A stretch of 64,000 nucleotides of DNA from Fuscovulum ytuae (GCF_029953595.1 NZ_CP124535.1:1582001-1646000); one strand, 5' to 3'. Counted from the first letter of the stretch, positions 17,366 to 26,504 are shown. Translations and numbers: made by a program. The notes: generated by a model from the letters alone, not told the origin.

Positions 17366-18807
17366 TACTCGGTCCCCTCGTTCTTCGGCGCCCCCGCCTG
17401 CCCCAGTTTGCGCAAGCCGTCAACAACCAGACTCACCTTGGACCCTTTCGATCCCTTCACCAGCACGATATCCCCGGCATCGATCAAGGACCGCGCCCTT
17501 GCCGCCAATTCACCTGCCGTTTCGACCCATTCGCCCCGCTGCGCGCGCGGCAACGCCTGCCACAGCGCGCGCATGCGCGGCCCCACGCAATGGATCAGCG
17601 CAACCTTTTCCAACCCTGGATGCCGCGCAATCGCCGCATGCAGCGCCGCCTCTTGCGGCCCCAGTTCCAGCATATCGCCCAGAACCGCGATCCGCCGCCC
17701 CGTCGCCAGCCGCCCGATCCCGTTCTCGGGCTCTGCCGCGATCAGCACATCCAGCGCCGCCGCCATGCTGGCAGGATTGGCGTTGAAGGCATCGTCAAAC
17801 AGATCGAACCCCGTATCCTCCAGCGTATCCATCACGATCCGCTCACGCGTTCCGCGCCCCGCAGGCGGGGACCAGCGCCCGATGTCACAGGCCGCAATCG
17901 CCGGATCGCAGCCCAAAGCCTCGGCCACCGCCAGCGCGCCAAGGGCATTGGCCGCGAAATGCCGCCCCGGCGACAGCACCTTGAAAAGGATCGGCTCCCC
18001 CCGCCGCATGGCGCGCACCACCGTCGCCCCATCCGATAGGCTGACCGAAAGGATGCGCCACTCCGCCCCCTCCACTGCGCCGAACATCACCGCCCGCAGG
18101 CCCAGCGCTTCGGCCTTGGCGCGCAGGATCGGTGCAGTGTCGATATCGGCATTCAGAACCGCCACCCCGCCCGCCCGCAGCCCGTCAAGGATCGACGCCT
18201 TCTCGCGCGCGATGCCTTCCACGCTGTCAAAGGCCTCAAGATGCGCAGGTGCGACCGTTGTGATCATCGCCACATCCAGATCGGCCATCCGCGCCAAGGG
18301 CGCGATCTCACCGGGATGGTTCATCCCGATCTCGATCACCGCGAACTCCGTCTCTTCCGGCATCCGCGCCAGCGTCAGGGGCACGCCCCAATGGTTGTTG
18401 TAGCTCGCCTCTGCCGCATGCACGCGCCCCTGCCCACCCAAAACCGCGCGCAGCATCTCTTTCGTCGATGTCTTGCCGACCGATCCGGTGATCCCCACGA
18501 CTCGCGCCTTGGTCCGCGCCCGCGCCGCCCGCCCCAGATCCTCCAGCGCGCGCAGCACATCCGGCACGATCAGCAGCGGCGCATCCTCGGCCACCCCCTC
18601 AGGGATACGCGACACCAAGGCCGCCGCCGCCCCCTTGGCCAGCGCGGCTGCCACGAAATCATGCCCGTCGCGCAGATCCTTCAAGGCAACGAACAGTTCT
18701 CCCGCCCGCAAGGTCCGCGTGTCGATCGACACGCCCGTTGCGGCAAAGGGCCTCGTCGCCCGCCCCCCGGTTGCCCTTGCCGCATCCTCGGACCGCCACA
18801 ACACCAT
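17365..18807 (-). CDS. murF: UDP-N-acetylmuramoyl-tripeptide--D-alanyl-D-alanine ligase
   Basis: Adds D-Ala-D-Ala to the UDP-MurNAc-tripeptide. The 480-residue Mur ligase shows the ATP loop [17 protein letters not shown] near residue 108, [10 protein letters not shown] near 165, and [10 protein letters not shown] near 335, in the usual three-domain order. It overlaps murE (TGATG at 18805-18809) and mraY. Confidence 0.96.
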   Translation of the reverse strand: MVLWRSEDAARATGGRATRPFAATGVSIDTRTLRAGELFVALKDLRDGHDFVAAALAKGAAAALVSRIPEGVAEDAPLLIVPDVLRALEDLGRAARARTKARVVGITGSVGKTSTKEMLRAVLGGQGRVHAAEASYNNHWGVPLTLARMPEETEFAVIEIGMNHPGEIAPLARMADLDVAMITTVAPAHLEAFDSVEGIAREKASILDGLRAGGVAVLNADIDTAPILRAKAEALGLRAVMFGAVEGAEWRILSVSLSDGATVVRAMRRGEPILFKVLSPGRHFAANALGALAVAEALGCDPAIAACDIGRWSPPAGRGTRERIVMDTLEDTGFDLFDDAFNANPASMAAALDVLIAAEPENGIGRLATGRRIAVLGDMLELGPQEAALHAAIARHPGLEKVALIHCVGPRMRALWQALPRAQRGEWVETAGELAARARSLIDAGDIVLVKGSKGSKVSLVVDGLRKLGQAGAPKNEGTE

Positions 18808-20288
18808 CAGATCACCCCGTCCAGCGCCGCCACAGCGATGCTTGCCTGTTCCACATCATCAAAGGGATAGACATCGCCCTTGATGATCTGCCCTGTCTCA
18901 TGCCCCTTGCCCGCGATCAGCAGCGCGTCGCCCGGACCCAAAGCATCCACCGCGCGCAAGATGGCCTCGGCCCGGTCGCCCACCTCATTGGCATCGGGAC
19001 AGGCGGCCATGATCTCGGCCCGGATGGCAGCCGGTTCCTCGCTGCGCGGATTGTCATCCGTCACGTAAAGCACATCGGCGAAGTCTTTCGCCGCCGCCCC
19101 CATCAGGGGTCGCTTGCCCCGGTCCCGGTCGCCGCCTGCGCCAAACACGATCACGATCCGCCCCATCACATGCGGGCGCAGCGCCCTGAGCGCCGTCGCA
19201 ATCGCATCCGGCGTATGGGCGTAATCCACGAAAACCGCCGCGCCATTGGCCCGCGTCGCGGCCAATTGCATCCGCCCCCGCACCCCCGTCAGGCGGCCCA
19301 GCACCCCGAAAACCGCCGCAGGCTCTTCCCCCGCCGCAATGGCAAGCCCTGCGGCCAGCGCCACATTCTCTGCCTGAAACCCGCCGATCAGCGCCAGCTT
19401 CACCTGATGCGCCTGCAGGCCCTGCCAGACAAACCGCACCTCTTGCCCCACAGCCTCGGCCCGTTGCCCCGTAATGCGCAGATCGCAGCCCGCGCCATGA
19501 CCCACGGTCAGCACCCTCTGCCCCCGCGCCCGCGCCACCTCGGCCATTCGCGCGCCACTGGGGTCGTTCATATTGACGACCGCCACCGCATCATCCGGCA
19601 GCACGCGGCCGAACAGCTCTGCCTTGGCCGCGAAATAGGCCTCCATCGTGCCGTGGTAATCCAGATGATCCTGCGTGAAATTGGTGAACCCCGCCGCCAC
19701 CAGCCGCACGCCATCCATCCGGCGCTGGTCCAGCCCGTGCGACGATGCCTCCATCGCCGCATGGGTCACCCCCGCTGCCGCCGCCTGCGCCAGCATCGCA
19801 TGCAGCGTGATGGCATCCGGCGTGGTGTGCGATGACGGCGCAGACCACGCCCCCTCGACCCCCGTCGTCCCGATATTGATCGCCTCATGGCCCAGCGCCG
19901 CCCAGATCTGCCGGGTAAAGGTCGCGACCGATGTCTTGCCATTGGTCCCCGTGACGGCAACCATCACCCCCGGCTGCGCCCCAAACCACAGCGCCGCCGC
20001 CCCCGAAAGGGCCGCCCGCGCATCTTCGGCCACCACCAGCGCCACGTCCGATCCGGCCAACACATCGCCCGCCAGCCGCGCGCCTTCCGCATCCGTCAGG
20101 ATCGCCACCGCCCCGGACCTCAAGGCCACCTCGACAAAGGCCGCGCCATGCACCCGCGCGCCGGGCAACGCCGCAAAGAGAAAGCCGGGCTTCACCGCCC
20201 GGCTATCCACCGTCACGCCCGCGATCATCGGGTCCGCCCCGGCCCGCGCCGTAAGGCCGAGTTCCGACAATTTCCGCACCCCGGCCAT
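18807..20288 (-). CDS. murE: UDP-MurNAc-L-alanyl-D-glutamate--2,6-diaminopimelate ligase
   Basis: Adds meso-diaminopimelate in peptidoglycan precursor synthesis. The 493-residue protein has the ATP loop AVTGTNGKTSVATF near 115, the carbamylated-lysine region, the DNPR motif (DDNPRSEEP near 410) that marks the meso-DAP-specific enzymes, and KGHETGQ near the end. It starts 15 bp after the ftsI stop and overlaps murF. Confidence 0.97.
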   Translation of the reverse strand: MAGVRKLSELGLTARAGADPMIAGVTVDSRAVKPGFLFAALPGARVHGAAFVEVALRSGAVAILTDAEGARLAGDVLAGSDVALVVAEDARAALSGAAALWFGAQPGVMVAVTGTNGKTSVATFTRQIWAALGHEAINIGTTGVEGAWSAPSSHTTPDAITLHAMLAQAAAAGVTHAAMEASSHGLDQRRMDGVRLVAAGFTNFTQDHLDYHGTMEAYFAAKAELFGRVLPDDAVAVVNMNDPSGARMAEVARARGQRVLTVGHGAGCDLRITGQRAEAVGQEVRFVWQGLQAHQVKLALIGGFQAENVALAAGLAIAAGEEPAAVFGVLGRLTGVRGRMQLAATRANGAAVFVDYAHTPDAIATALRALRPHVMGRIVIVFGAGGDRDRGKRPLMGAAAKDFADVLYVTDDNPRSEEPAAIRAEIMAACPDANEVGDRAEAILRAVDALGPGDALLIAGKGHETGQIIKGDVYPFDDVEQASIAVAALDGVI

Positions 20289-20303
20289 CTCCGCGCCCCC
20301 GCC

Positions 20304-22091
20304 TCAGTTCGAGACGGCTGTTAGCTCATCCACCGGAGGGGGTTCAACCACCGGTCGAAGGCCCATAAGCGGCGCGACGCGACGGATGATCTCGCCCGCC
20401 ACCGGCACCGCCGTCCAGCCCGCCGTGCGGCGCGGCTCGCTCCCCGATGTCTCCACCGGCTCATCCAGCGTGACGACCAGCACATATTTCGGATCATTCG
20501 CGGGAAAGAGGCTTGCGAAAGTGTTCACCACCTTGTCGGTGTCATAGCCGCCCTGCGCATTGGGCTTTTCCGCCGTCCCGGTCTTGCCCGCCACCTGATA
20601 GCCCGGCACATCGCCCAGCGTGGCCGTCCCATGTTCCACCACGCTGCGCAGCATGCCGATGGAATCCCGCGCCGTCTCTTCGGTCATCACGCGCGGCCCG
20701 TTCTGCGGCACGCCCCCATGCAACAGCGTCGGCGTCACCTTCACCCCGCCATTGGCAATCGCCGCATAGGCCACCGCCAGATGCATCGGGCTGGCCGAAA
20801 TCCCATGGCCATAGCTTGTCGTGATCGTCGTGATATCCGGCCAGCGCTTCGGAACGATGGGCCGCGCACCGGGCGCCTCGACCAATTCGATGGTCGTCGG
20901 TTCGAAAAAGCCCAGCGATTGGAAGAATGCCGCCTGCCGTTCCGCCCCGATCATCAGCGCAAGGTTCGCTGTCCCCACATTCGATGATTTCGCGATCACA
21001 TCCTCAACCGACAGAAGGGGGCCGTAATTCTTGTTCTGAAATTCCTTGATGGTGAACCGGCCCCAGCGTTTGGGGGCATTGGCATCCACCATCGTGTCCT
21101 TCTCCACCAGCCCAAGGTCCAAGGCATTGGCCACGGTGAATATCTTGAAGGTCGATCCCAGCTCATACACCCCCTGCACCGCACGGTTGAACAAGGGGCT
21201 ATCCCCCGGATCGCCCTTCACAAGCGGATTGGGCCGATCATTCGGATCAAAGGCCGGAAGCGAGGCCAAGGACAAAATCTCCCCCGTCCGCACATCCATC
21301 AGGATCGCCGCCGCGCCCTTGGCGTTCAGCATGGTCTTGCCCGTGCCCAGCACCTCTTCGATCGTCGCCTGAAGCGTCAGGTCGATCGACAATTCCAAAG
21401 GCGTGCCCGATTGCCCCGGATCGCGCAGCCGCGCATCCAGCGCCTTTTCGATCCCCGCCGTCCCGATCACCTCGGCACTGGAAACCCCCTCGGCCCCGAA
21501 ACTCGCCCCGCCCAACACATGCGCCGCCAATTGCCCATTGGGATAAAGCCGCATCTCGCGCGGCCCGAACAAAAGGCCCGGATCGCCGATCTCATGCACC
21601 CGCTGCATCTGTTCCGGGCTCATCACGCGCCGGATCCACAGGAAGGACCGCCCATCCGTCAGCCGCCGCTCCAGCGCGACAGGGTCGATCTCGGGGAAAA
21701 TCCGCGCCAATTCCCGCGCCACGCGGGCGGGATCGACCATGTCCTTCGGCTGCGCATAAAGCGCATAGGTCTGCATATTGGTCGCAAGAATCCGCCCGTT
21801 GCGATCCGTGATATCGGCCCGCGTCGCCACGATCTCGGCCCCTGCCGCTGCCGTGCGCGGCTCCATCGGCTCGGTCGCAGCCAAAAGGCCCATCCGCGCC
21901 CCGATGGTGGAAAAGGCCGCCAGAAACCCAAGGCTCAGGAACAAAAGCCGCACTTCTGCCCGCGCGCGGGATTTGTCGCGGATCTCCTCGTGGCGCAGGC
22001 GCAGGTTCTCGCGCTCGATCGTGTCGGGATTTTCGCCCTTCTGACGGGCGGAAAGGATACGGGCCAGCGGGCGAAGGGGCGTGCGGATCAT
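20304..22091 (-). CDS. ftsI: Peptidoglycan D,D-transpeptidase FtsI (PBP3)
   Basis: The division transpeptidase, 595 residues. A ~45-residue charged cytoplasmic tail precedes a single membrane segment (~48-70), then a dimerisation domain and the penicillin-binding domain with S313-T-F-K, S369-S-N and K503-T-G-T. All catalytic motifs are intact. Its start overlaps ftsL as ATGA. Confidence 0.96.
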   Translation of the reverse strand: MIRTPLRPLARILSARQKGENPDTIERENLRLRHEEIRDKSRARAEVRLLFLSLGFLAAFSTIGARMGLLAATEPMEPRTAAAGAEIVATRADITDRNGRILATNMQTYALYAQPKDMVDPARVARELARIFPEIDPVALERRLTDGRSFLWIRRVMSPEQMQRVHEIGDPGLLFGPREMRLYPNGQLAAHVLGGASFGAEGVSSAEVIGTAGIEKALDARLRDPGQSGTPLELSIDLTLQATIEEVLGTGKTMLNAKGAAAILMDVRTGEILSLASLPAFDPNDRPNPLVKGDPGDSPLFNRAVQGVYELGSTFKIFTVANALDLGLVEKDTMVDANAPKRWGRFTIKEFQNKNYGPLLSVEDVIAKSSNVGTANLALMIGAERQAAFFQSLGFFEPTTIELVEAPGARPIVPKRWPDITTITTSYGHGISASPMHLAVAYAAIANGGVKVTPTLLHGGVPQNGPRVMTEETARDSIGMLRSVVEHGTATLGDVPGYQVAGKTGTAEKPNAQGGYDTDKVVNTFASLFPANDPKYVLVVTLDEPVETSGSEPRRTAGWTAVPVAGEIIRRVAPLMGLRPVVEPPPVDELTAVSN

Positions 22092-22495
22092 GGGAATTGT
22101 CCGTCAACAGGGGAAGGGGCAATCTCGGCCCCGCTCAGGGGGTCTGTCTGACCGGTCACAGAAATCGGCGCATTGATATCGGGGAAACCCATCCCCGGCA
22201 GAACGGTCGGCGCCGGATAGGACACCCGCGCCGCAGCCCCAAATTGCCCAGGCTCCAAGGGCAACAGCCCCAGCCGGTCGAAATTCAGCGTGGCCAACTC
22301 GCGCAGCCGTTCGGGCCGGTTCAAATAGGCCCATTCCGCCCGCTGCAAGGTCAACGCCTCGCGCAGGGTGGCAATCTCGTTTTGCAACTGCGTCATCTCG
22401 CGCAGCGCCGCCTGCGTGGCGTAATTCTCGCGATAGGCCCAGAAAGCCAAGGCCATCACGCCAAGGAAGGACAGGACGAAAAACACCGGGCGCAT
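22088..22495 (-). CDS. ftsL: Cell division protein FtsL
   Basis: A 135-residue bitopic protein: an N-terminal membrane segment (~3-20), then a coiled-coil-like stretch (~30-60, ALREMTQLQNEIATLREAL) in the periplasm. Sequence conservation in FtsL is low, so the call rests on topology and position between rsmH and ftsI, with overlaps on both sides. Confidence 0.88.
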   Translation of the reverse strand: MRPVFFVLSFLGVMALAFWAYRENYATQAALREMTQLQNEIATLREALTLQRAEWAYLNRPERLRELATLNFDRLGLLPLEPGQFGAAARVSYPAPTVLPGMGFPDINAPISVTGQTDPLSGAEIAPSPVDGQFP

Positions 22496-23499
22496 CAGCG
22501 GCGTCCTTTCTTCGGTTGAAACTCGGGCAGGCCCAGCGCGGCAGGCGTGATCCGCGCCGCAGGCACCGCCGTCCGCCGCGCTACGCGCAGCTTGGCACTG
22601 CGGGCGCGCGGATTGGCGGCAAGCTCCGCCTCATCGGGGCCGACCGCCTTCTTGGTGATCATCTCGAACCGCGCCACCTGATCGGCCCGCGCCGGGGCAT
22701 AGCGGTTGGCATTGGCCTCCGCGCCGCTTGCGATCTGGAAGAACCGCTTCACGATGCGATCCTCTAGGCTGTGAAACGTCACCACCGCCAGCCGCCCGCC
22801 GGGCTTCAAGGCCCGTTCGGCGGCCTGCAACCCCTCGGCCAGGCTGTCAAATTCCGTATTCACGGCAATGCGGATCGCTTGAAAGCTCCGCGTCGCCGGA
22901 TGGCTCTGCCCGGGCTTCGGGCGCGGCAGGCACTTGGCCACGATCTCGGCCAGCCGCAGCGTCGTGGTGATCGGCTCCACCGCCCGCGCCTCGACAATCG
23001 CCCGCGCGATCCGGCGCGAGGCCCGCTCCTCACCGTAATGATACAGGATATCGGCCAGCAGCCCCTCCGCCGCCCCATTCACCAGATCGGCGGCACTCTC
23101 ACCGGCCTGGCTCATCCGCATGTCCAAGGGCCCGTCCTTCTGAAAGGAAAACCCCCGCTCCGCCCGATCCAGCTGCATCGACGACACGCCAAGGTCCAGC
23201 ACAACCCCATCCAGCGGCCCGCCCGCATGCTGATCCAGCTCTGCGAAATTCCCCGCCACCAGCCGCAGCCGGTCACCATACTCCCCCGCCCAAGACCCCG
23301 CCATCTGCAAGGCCAAGGGATCGCGGTCCACCCCTGTCACCCGCGAAGCACCTGCCTCCAGCAAGCCCCGCGCATAGCCGCCCGCGCCAAAGGTGCCGTC
23401 CAGCCAGTCGCCCTCCACCGGGGCCACCGCCGCCAGCAAGGGGCCCAGCAGAACCGGGATATGGGGGATGCGACCGATCTCCTGATCGCGGGCTTCCAA
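22495..23499 (-). CDS. rsmH: 16S rRNA (cytosine(1402)-N(4))-methyltransferase
   Basis: SAM-dependent methylation of C1402 in 16S rRNA. The 334-residue protein has HIPVLL near its N-terminus, the SAM motif [13 protein letters not shown] near 35, GVDRDPLAL, and the family segments [10 protein letters not shown] and [11 protein letters not shown]. The stop overlaps ftsL (TGATG). It starts 3 bp after the mraZ stop. Confidence 0.96.
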   Translation of the reverse strand: MEARDQEIGRIPHIPVLLGPLLAAVAPVEGDWLDGTFGAGGYARGLLEAGASRVTGVDRDPLALQMAGSWAGEYGDRLRLVAGNFAELDQHAGGPLDGVVLDLGVSSMQLDRAERGFSFQKDGPLDMRMSQAGESAADLVNGAAEGLLADILYHYGEERASRRIARAIVEARAVEPITTTLRLAEIVAKCLPRPKPGQSHPATRSFQAIRIAVNTEFDSLAEGLQAAERALKPGGRLAVVTFHSLEDRIVKRFFQIASGAEANANRYAPARADQVARFEMITKKAVGPDEAELAANPRARSAKLRVARRTAVPAARITPAALGLPEFQPKKGRR

Positions 23500-23502
23500 A
23501 GC

Positions 23503-24012
23503 TCAGACCTCCGGCGCGTCGCCGCCCAAAAGCGACAGGATGTCCATATCCGCAGGCAGCGCCGCCAGATCTTCTTCCGCCGCGCGCAGAATCTCTGCCT
23601 CATATGTCTCGGGTTTCCATATCTGGAACGTATCCAGCGCCCCGGCAAAGACCGCCTCGCCCGCATCGCTGGCAGACAGGCCCGTCTTTTCCCGCACTTT
23701 CGGCGGCAGGACGATACGCCCGTCATCATCGATTTCCACCGTGACGGACAGGGTGATGACGTTGCGCTCCAGCAGGCGGCGCTTCGGTGACCCCAAGGGA
23801 AGATTGCGGATCATCGCCTCGACGCGCTGCGCGCCCGCGACGGTATAGCATTCGGCGAATTTGCGGCGCTCGTCGCCATAGACGATCACGATGCGCTTGC
23901 GGGTGCTGTCCGGGTCTCCGGCCTCCAGAACACGGCGAAAGGCCGCCGGGATCGACACCCGCGCCTTACCGTCCACCTTCTGGGTGAACTCGCCTCTGAA
24001 CGCCTCCGACAT
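23503..24012 (-). CDS. mraZ: Transcriptional regulator MraZ
   Basis: First gene of the dcw operon, 169 residues, two AbrB/MraZ-type DNA-binding repeats (N-terminal FTQKVDGKARVSIPAAFR; second near 85 with DDGRIVLPPKVRE). In E. coli MraZ represses its own operon by binding direct TGGGN repeats separated by 5 nt. Such repeats are present upstream here (24336-24360 and 24488-24523), supporting autoregulation. The leader is ~290 nt or longer and contains an UpsM-like RNA. Confidence 0.95.
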   Translation of the reverse strand: MSEAFRGEFTQKVDGKARVSIPAAFRRVLEAGDPDSTRKRIVIVYGDERRKFAECYTVAGAQRVEAMIRNLPLGSPKRRLLERNVITLSVTVEIDDDGRIVLPPKVREKTGLSASDAGEAVFAGALDTFQIWKPETYEAEILRAAEEDLAALPADMDILSLLGGDAPEV

Positions 24013-24087
24013 GGGCCTTCCGGCCTCCTTCGCGCAGCATCTGCCCTGCTCCGTCAGGCCCCTGCCCGGAAAACCCGGGCCCTGAAA

Positions 24088-24300
24088 CGGAAACGGCGGA
24101 TCGAGCTGCTGCCACTGCTCGATCCGCCGCCTGTCCCATCGCTGGGCGTCCAGCTACGCGCGCCACCTGGGGGAGATGTCTGCTCGCTCGCGCGCCGGAT
24201 CTCTGGTTTCGATGAAGGCGGGTGCCTGTATGAAGCCTGCTTTCGCCTGTTCGGGGTCTTATGCCGCCCCTGCTTTCGTTTTGCCCGCTCTCATCGTCGT
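24088..24300 (-). ncRNA. UpsM-like small RNA from the mraZ 5' leader
   Basis: In R. sphaeroides an abundant sRNA, UpsM, arises from the mraZ 5' UTR by partial termination and RNase E processing. Here the proximal promoter would start RNA near 24300, and a strong hairpin followed by GTTTCCGTTTC ends ~75 bp before mraZ, giving ~210 nt. The minus strand also shows two GCGAAAGCAGG / ACGAAAGCAGG repeats. Ends are estimates; identity with UpsM rests on position and architecture. Confidence 0.65.
24095..24128 (-). terminator. Leader terminator / attenuator of the dcw operon
   Basis: A perfect 12-bp stem GGCGGATCGAGC / GCTCGATCCGCC with a 10-nt loop, followed on the minus strand by GTTTCCGTTTC. The imperfect U-tract fits partial termination, which would release the sRNA while letting some polymerase into mraZ. 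Confidence 0.75.
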
Positions 24301-24306
24301 GAGACT

Positions 24307-24335
24307 TTAATGCCATGGGAATTTGCCCCACGCAA
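24307..24335 (-). promoter_or_regulatory. Proximal candidate promoter of mraZ / UpsM
   Basis: On the minus strand TTGCGT (24335-24330) and CATTAA (24312-24307) are 17 bp apart; transcription would begin near 24300. The MraZ-like repeat block abuts the -35 element. Confidence 0.5.
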
Positions 24336-24360
24336 CGGGAAAATGAGGGAGCGCTTGGGC
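24336..24360 (+). promoter_or_regulatory. Three GGG repeats on a 10-bp period (candidate MraZ operator)
   Basis: CGGGA (24336), AGGGA (24346) and TGGGC (24356) each have a 5-nt spacer, the exact geometry known for E. coli MraZ boxes (TGGGN-N5). The first T is conserved only in the third box. They lie on the strand opposite to the operon. Confidence 0.5.
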
Positions 24361-24403
24361 ATATCTTGTTCAAACCCCCAGCTCAATACAGCATCTGGTG
24401 CAG

Positions 24404-24412
24404 TTATCCACA
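24404..24412 (+). promoter_or_regulatory. Perfect DnaA box
   Basis: TTATCCACA matches the DnaA consensus exactly and lies between the two candidate mraZ promoters. Weaker matches TTTTCCACA (24507) and TTATCCGAA (24526) lie nearby. Confidence 0.5.
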
Positions 24413-24466
24413 GGGCATTGCCCATAAATTGGCTATAGGCCCTCAACGAGTAACAACATCTAGTGA

Positions 24467-24523
24467 TTATTCGTGACCACGCCTCTTTCCCACAAAATCC
24501 CAGCTTTTTTCCACAACGCCCCA
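24467..24523 (-). promoter_or_regulatory. Distal candidate mraZ promoter with TGGGN repeats
   Basis: On the minus strand TTGTGG (24495-24490) and GAATAA (24472-24467) are 17 bp apart. TGGGN boxes read on the same strand at 24519-24523, (degenerate TGGAA 24509-24513), 24498-24502 and 24488-24492; the last overlaps the -35 element. This is the layout expected for an autorepressed promoter. Confidence 0.5.
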
Positions 24524-24797
24524 GATTATCCGAAGAATGGGCCAAGATCGGCATTGGAACGGGGGTTTTTCCGCAAAGAATGCCCCAGATTCGCCCCAGA
24601 CTGGCGCAGTATGACCAGCCGATCCCACATTTTCCCATGAGGTGATTCGTCTGGAACGGCGCATCCCATGCCGTCCCATGCAGGCATTCCGCCACGCCCC
24701 GGCATCCGCCAAAGCTGCGCCCTTGCCCCTTCATCTTGGCCCAAATACGCCTCTTGCCCCGCTGGTCACGGGCGCAAGGCCGCAGAAAGGGAACGCC
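24524..24797. other. Upstream intergenic DNA with further TGGG boxes and one CTTCATCTTGG motif
   Basis: No gene is supported. Minus-strand TGGGN boxes occur at 24633-24637 and 24623-24627 (10-bp period), and at 24594-24598 and 24583-24587 (11-bp). CTTCATCTTGGCCCAAATAC lies at 24729-24748. The long frames on both strands here have no homologous character or ribosome sites. Confidence 0.5.
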
Positions 24798-25001
24798 TTA
24801 CTGCGTCACAGGATGGCAGATCGGCCGCCCCAGGGCGTCAAAGCCCGCGACCACACATTCCGACCCATCCGACAGGATCATCACGGTCCCCACGGCGATG
24901 GCCGCCGCGCGCCCCGCACCGCCCCGGCGCTTTTTCTTCTCAATCTCCTGCGGCGCGATGATCGCGGATAGGTCAGGGATCGGCGGAAGATCGATACTCA
25001 T
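24798..25001 (-). CDS. Conserved-looking small hypothetical protein
   Basis: A 67-residue protein starting MSIDLPPIPDLSAII, with a KKKRRGG basic patch (~24-30) and a hydrophobic, beta-rich C-terminal half (AAAIAVGTVMILSDGSECVVAGFDALGRPIC). Its codon use is like that of its neighbours. Function unknown; no membrane anchor is convincing. The C-terminal half looks like a small beta-barrel. Confidence 0.6.
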   Translation of the reverse strand: MSIDLPPIPDLSAIIAPQEIEKKKRRGGAGRAAAIAVGTVMILSDGSECVVAGFDALGRPICHPVTQ

Positions 25002-25097
25002 GCGGCACCCTCTGGACCGGCCCCTTCGGCAAAGGGGCTGTTTCACATCGTCAAGATGTGGGCACCACCCCGCCCGCCGTCCAGACCCCGGCGCATA

Positions 25098-25205
25098 TTG
25101 TGCAGCCCTGCACGGTTAACCAATTTCTGGCCCCGCTCTCTGCCCGAATTTGTATGCACAGTTTGCGGCACAAAAGGCGGCACAGAACAGGGCACAGCCA
25201 TTTTC
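25098..25205 (-). repeat. Repeat element with 12-bp-period hexamer array, locus 2
   Basis: Hexamers TGCACA (25155) and GGCACA (25167, 25179, 25191) repeat every 12 bp. The flanking ~60 bp (including a TTAACC block and CTGCCCGAATTTGTA) also match locus 3 at 50475-50585, so loci 2 and 3 are copies of one element of about 110 bp. It lies 38 bp after the mrp stop, reading in the mrp direction. Confidence 0.75.
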
Positions 25206-25233
25206 GGCCAACCCCCTGCGCCGCCTCGCAAAT

Positions 25234-26310
25234 TTACGCCATCCCGCCCGCGATCAACCCCTTGGCCAGCCGCGCATAGGCCTCTGCTTCCGGCGCATCG
25301 GTCGCGGCGATCGGCACCCCCGCATCCCCCGCCTGCCGCACCGAAAGGGCCAAGGGCAATTCGCCAAGGAAAGGCAGGCCCAGCTTCGCCGCCTCGGCCT
25401 TCACCCCGCCATGGCCAAAGATCTGCGTCTCATGCCCGCAATTGGGGCAGCAGAAGGTCGACATATTCTCGATCAGCCCCAGCACCGGCACCTTCAATTT
25501 GCTGAACATATCCAGCGCCTTGCGAGCATCCAGCAGCGCTACATCCTGCGGCGTCGACACGACCAAGGCCCCCGTCAGCTGCGTCCGCTGCGCCAGCGAC
25601 AGCTGGATATCCCCCGTCCCCGGCGGCAGGTCGATGATCAGCACATCCAGCTTGCCCCAAGCCACCTGCCCCAGCAATTGCTGCAAGGCCCCCATGATCA
25701 TCGGCCCGCGCCAGATGACCGCCTCATCTTCCTTCAGCATCAGCCCGATCGACATCATGGTCACGCCATGTGCTTGCAAAGGCTCGATAATCTTGCCATC
25801 GGGGCTGGCGGGGCGCTTCGACACCCCCATCATCCTTGGCTGGCTCGGCCCATAGATATCGGCATCCAAAAGACCAACCCGCCGCCCCTGCCGCGCCAGC
25901 GCCACCGCAAGGTTCGACGACACGGTGGACTTCCCAACGCCTCCCTTGCCGCTGGCCACCGCGATGATCCGGTCCACGCCCGATACCTTCTGCGGCCCGC
26001 CCTGCTGCGGTGTCGGATGCTGCCCGATCTTCAAGCTTGGCGGCGCTGCGGGTTTGGCCGCCGGCCCATGGGCTGTCATCACCACTTGCACCGCATCGAC
26101 CCCCGCAAGACGCTTCACCGCCGCCTCCGCCGCCCCTGAAACAGGGCCCAGCGCCCGCGCCGCCTCCGGGCTTTCCGCTTCGATCACGAAGCGGACCACA
26201 CCCCCCTCCACGGTCAAGGCGCGAATCAGATCGCGCGACACCAGATCGCCGCCACCGGGTAGGCCTACCCCGGAAAGCGCCCGCAGGATTTCCTCTTTCG
26301 TAACCGTCAT
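25234..26310 (-). CDS. mrp: Iron-sulfur cluster carrier ATPase Mrp/ApbC
   Basis: A cytosolic P-loop protein that carries Fe-S clusters to apo-proteins; 358 residues. An N-terminal MIP18-like domain (~1-80) precedes the ATPase with the deviant Walker [10 protein letters not shown] near 118 and the Mrp signature. The C-terminal FCCPNCGHE supplies the CxxC cluster ligand pair. The start at 26310 follows AGGAGAAGAACGC; a slightly longer frame lacks this. A 12-bp-period array follows its stop. Confidence 0.95.
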   Translation of the reverse strand: MTVTKEEILRALSGVGLPGGGDLVSRDLIRALTVEGGVVRFVIEAESPEAARALGPVSGAAEAAVKRLAGVDAVQVVMTAHGPAAKPAAPPSLKIGQHPTPQQGGPQKVSGVDRIIAVASGKGGVGKSTVSSNLAVALARQGRRVGLLDADIYGPSQPRMMGVSKRPASPDGKIIEPLQAHGVTMMSIGLMLKEDEAVIWRGPMIMGALQQLLGQVAWGKLDVLIIDLPPGTGDIQLSLAQRTQLTGALVVSTPQDVALLDARKALDMFSKLKVPVLGLIENMSTFCCPNCGHETQIFGHGGVKAEAAKLGLPFLGELPLALSVRQAGDAGVPIAATDAPEAEAYARLAKGLIAGGMA

Positions 26311-26478
26311 GCGTTCTTCTCCTGCCCAAGGTTTCGGCAAACCTCGTCATCTTTTCGGCACACGACAAGGGCGTGTTGACCATTTGCTCAGGATTTCATC
26401 GAAACCTATGAAATTAATGACATTTCTGTGAATGCCAGCCATGCGAATGCTGCATGGCAGCATTGCAGACCGGGCCTA

Positions 26479-26504
26479 TTGTGCAGTTGCAGCATATGCC
26501 CCAT
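26479..26504 (+). promoter_or_regulatory. RpoH-type promoter of ccaF1-ccsR
   Basis: TTGTGC (26479) and CCCCATGTT (from 26499) are 14 bp apart, matching the heat-shock sigma -10 element CCCCATNT well. In R. sphaeroides this operon is controlled by RpoHI and RpoHII. RNA would start near 26512. Confidence 0.65.

Noticed and set aside
24400-24650. Chromosomal replication origin
   Set aside because: Only one perfect DnaA box, no dnaA/dnaN or other origin-linked genes nearby; better explained as a regulatory region.
24291-24734. 147-codon open frame on the minus strand upstream of mraZ
   Set aside because: It spans the candidate promoters, DnaA box and TGGG boxes, has no ribosome site and no protein-like composition.
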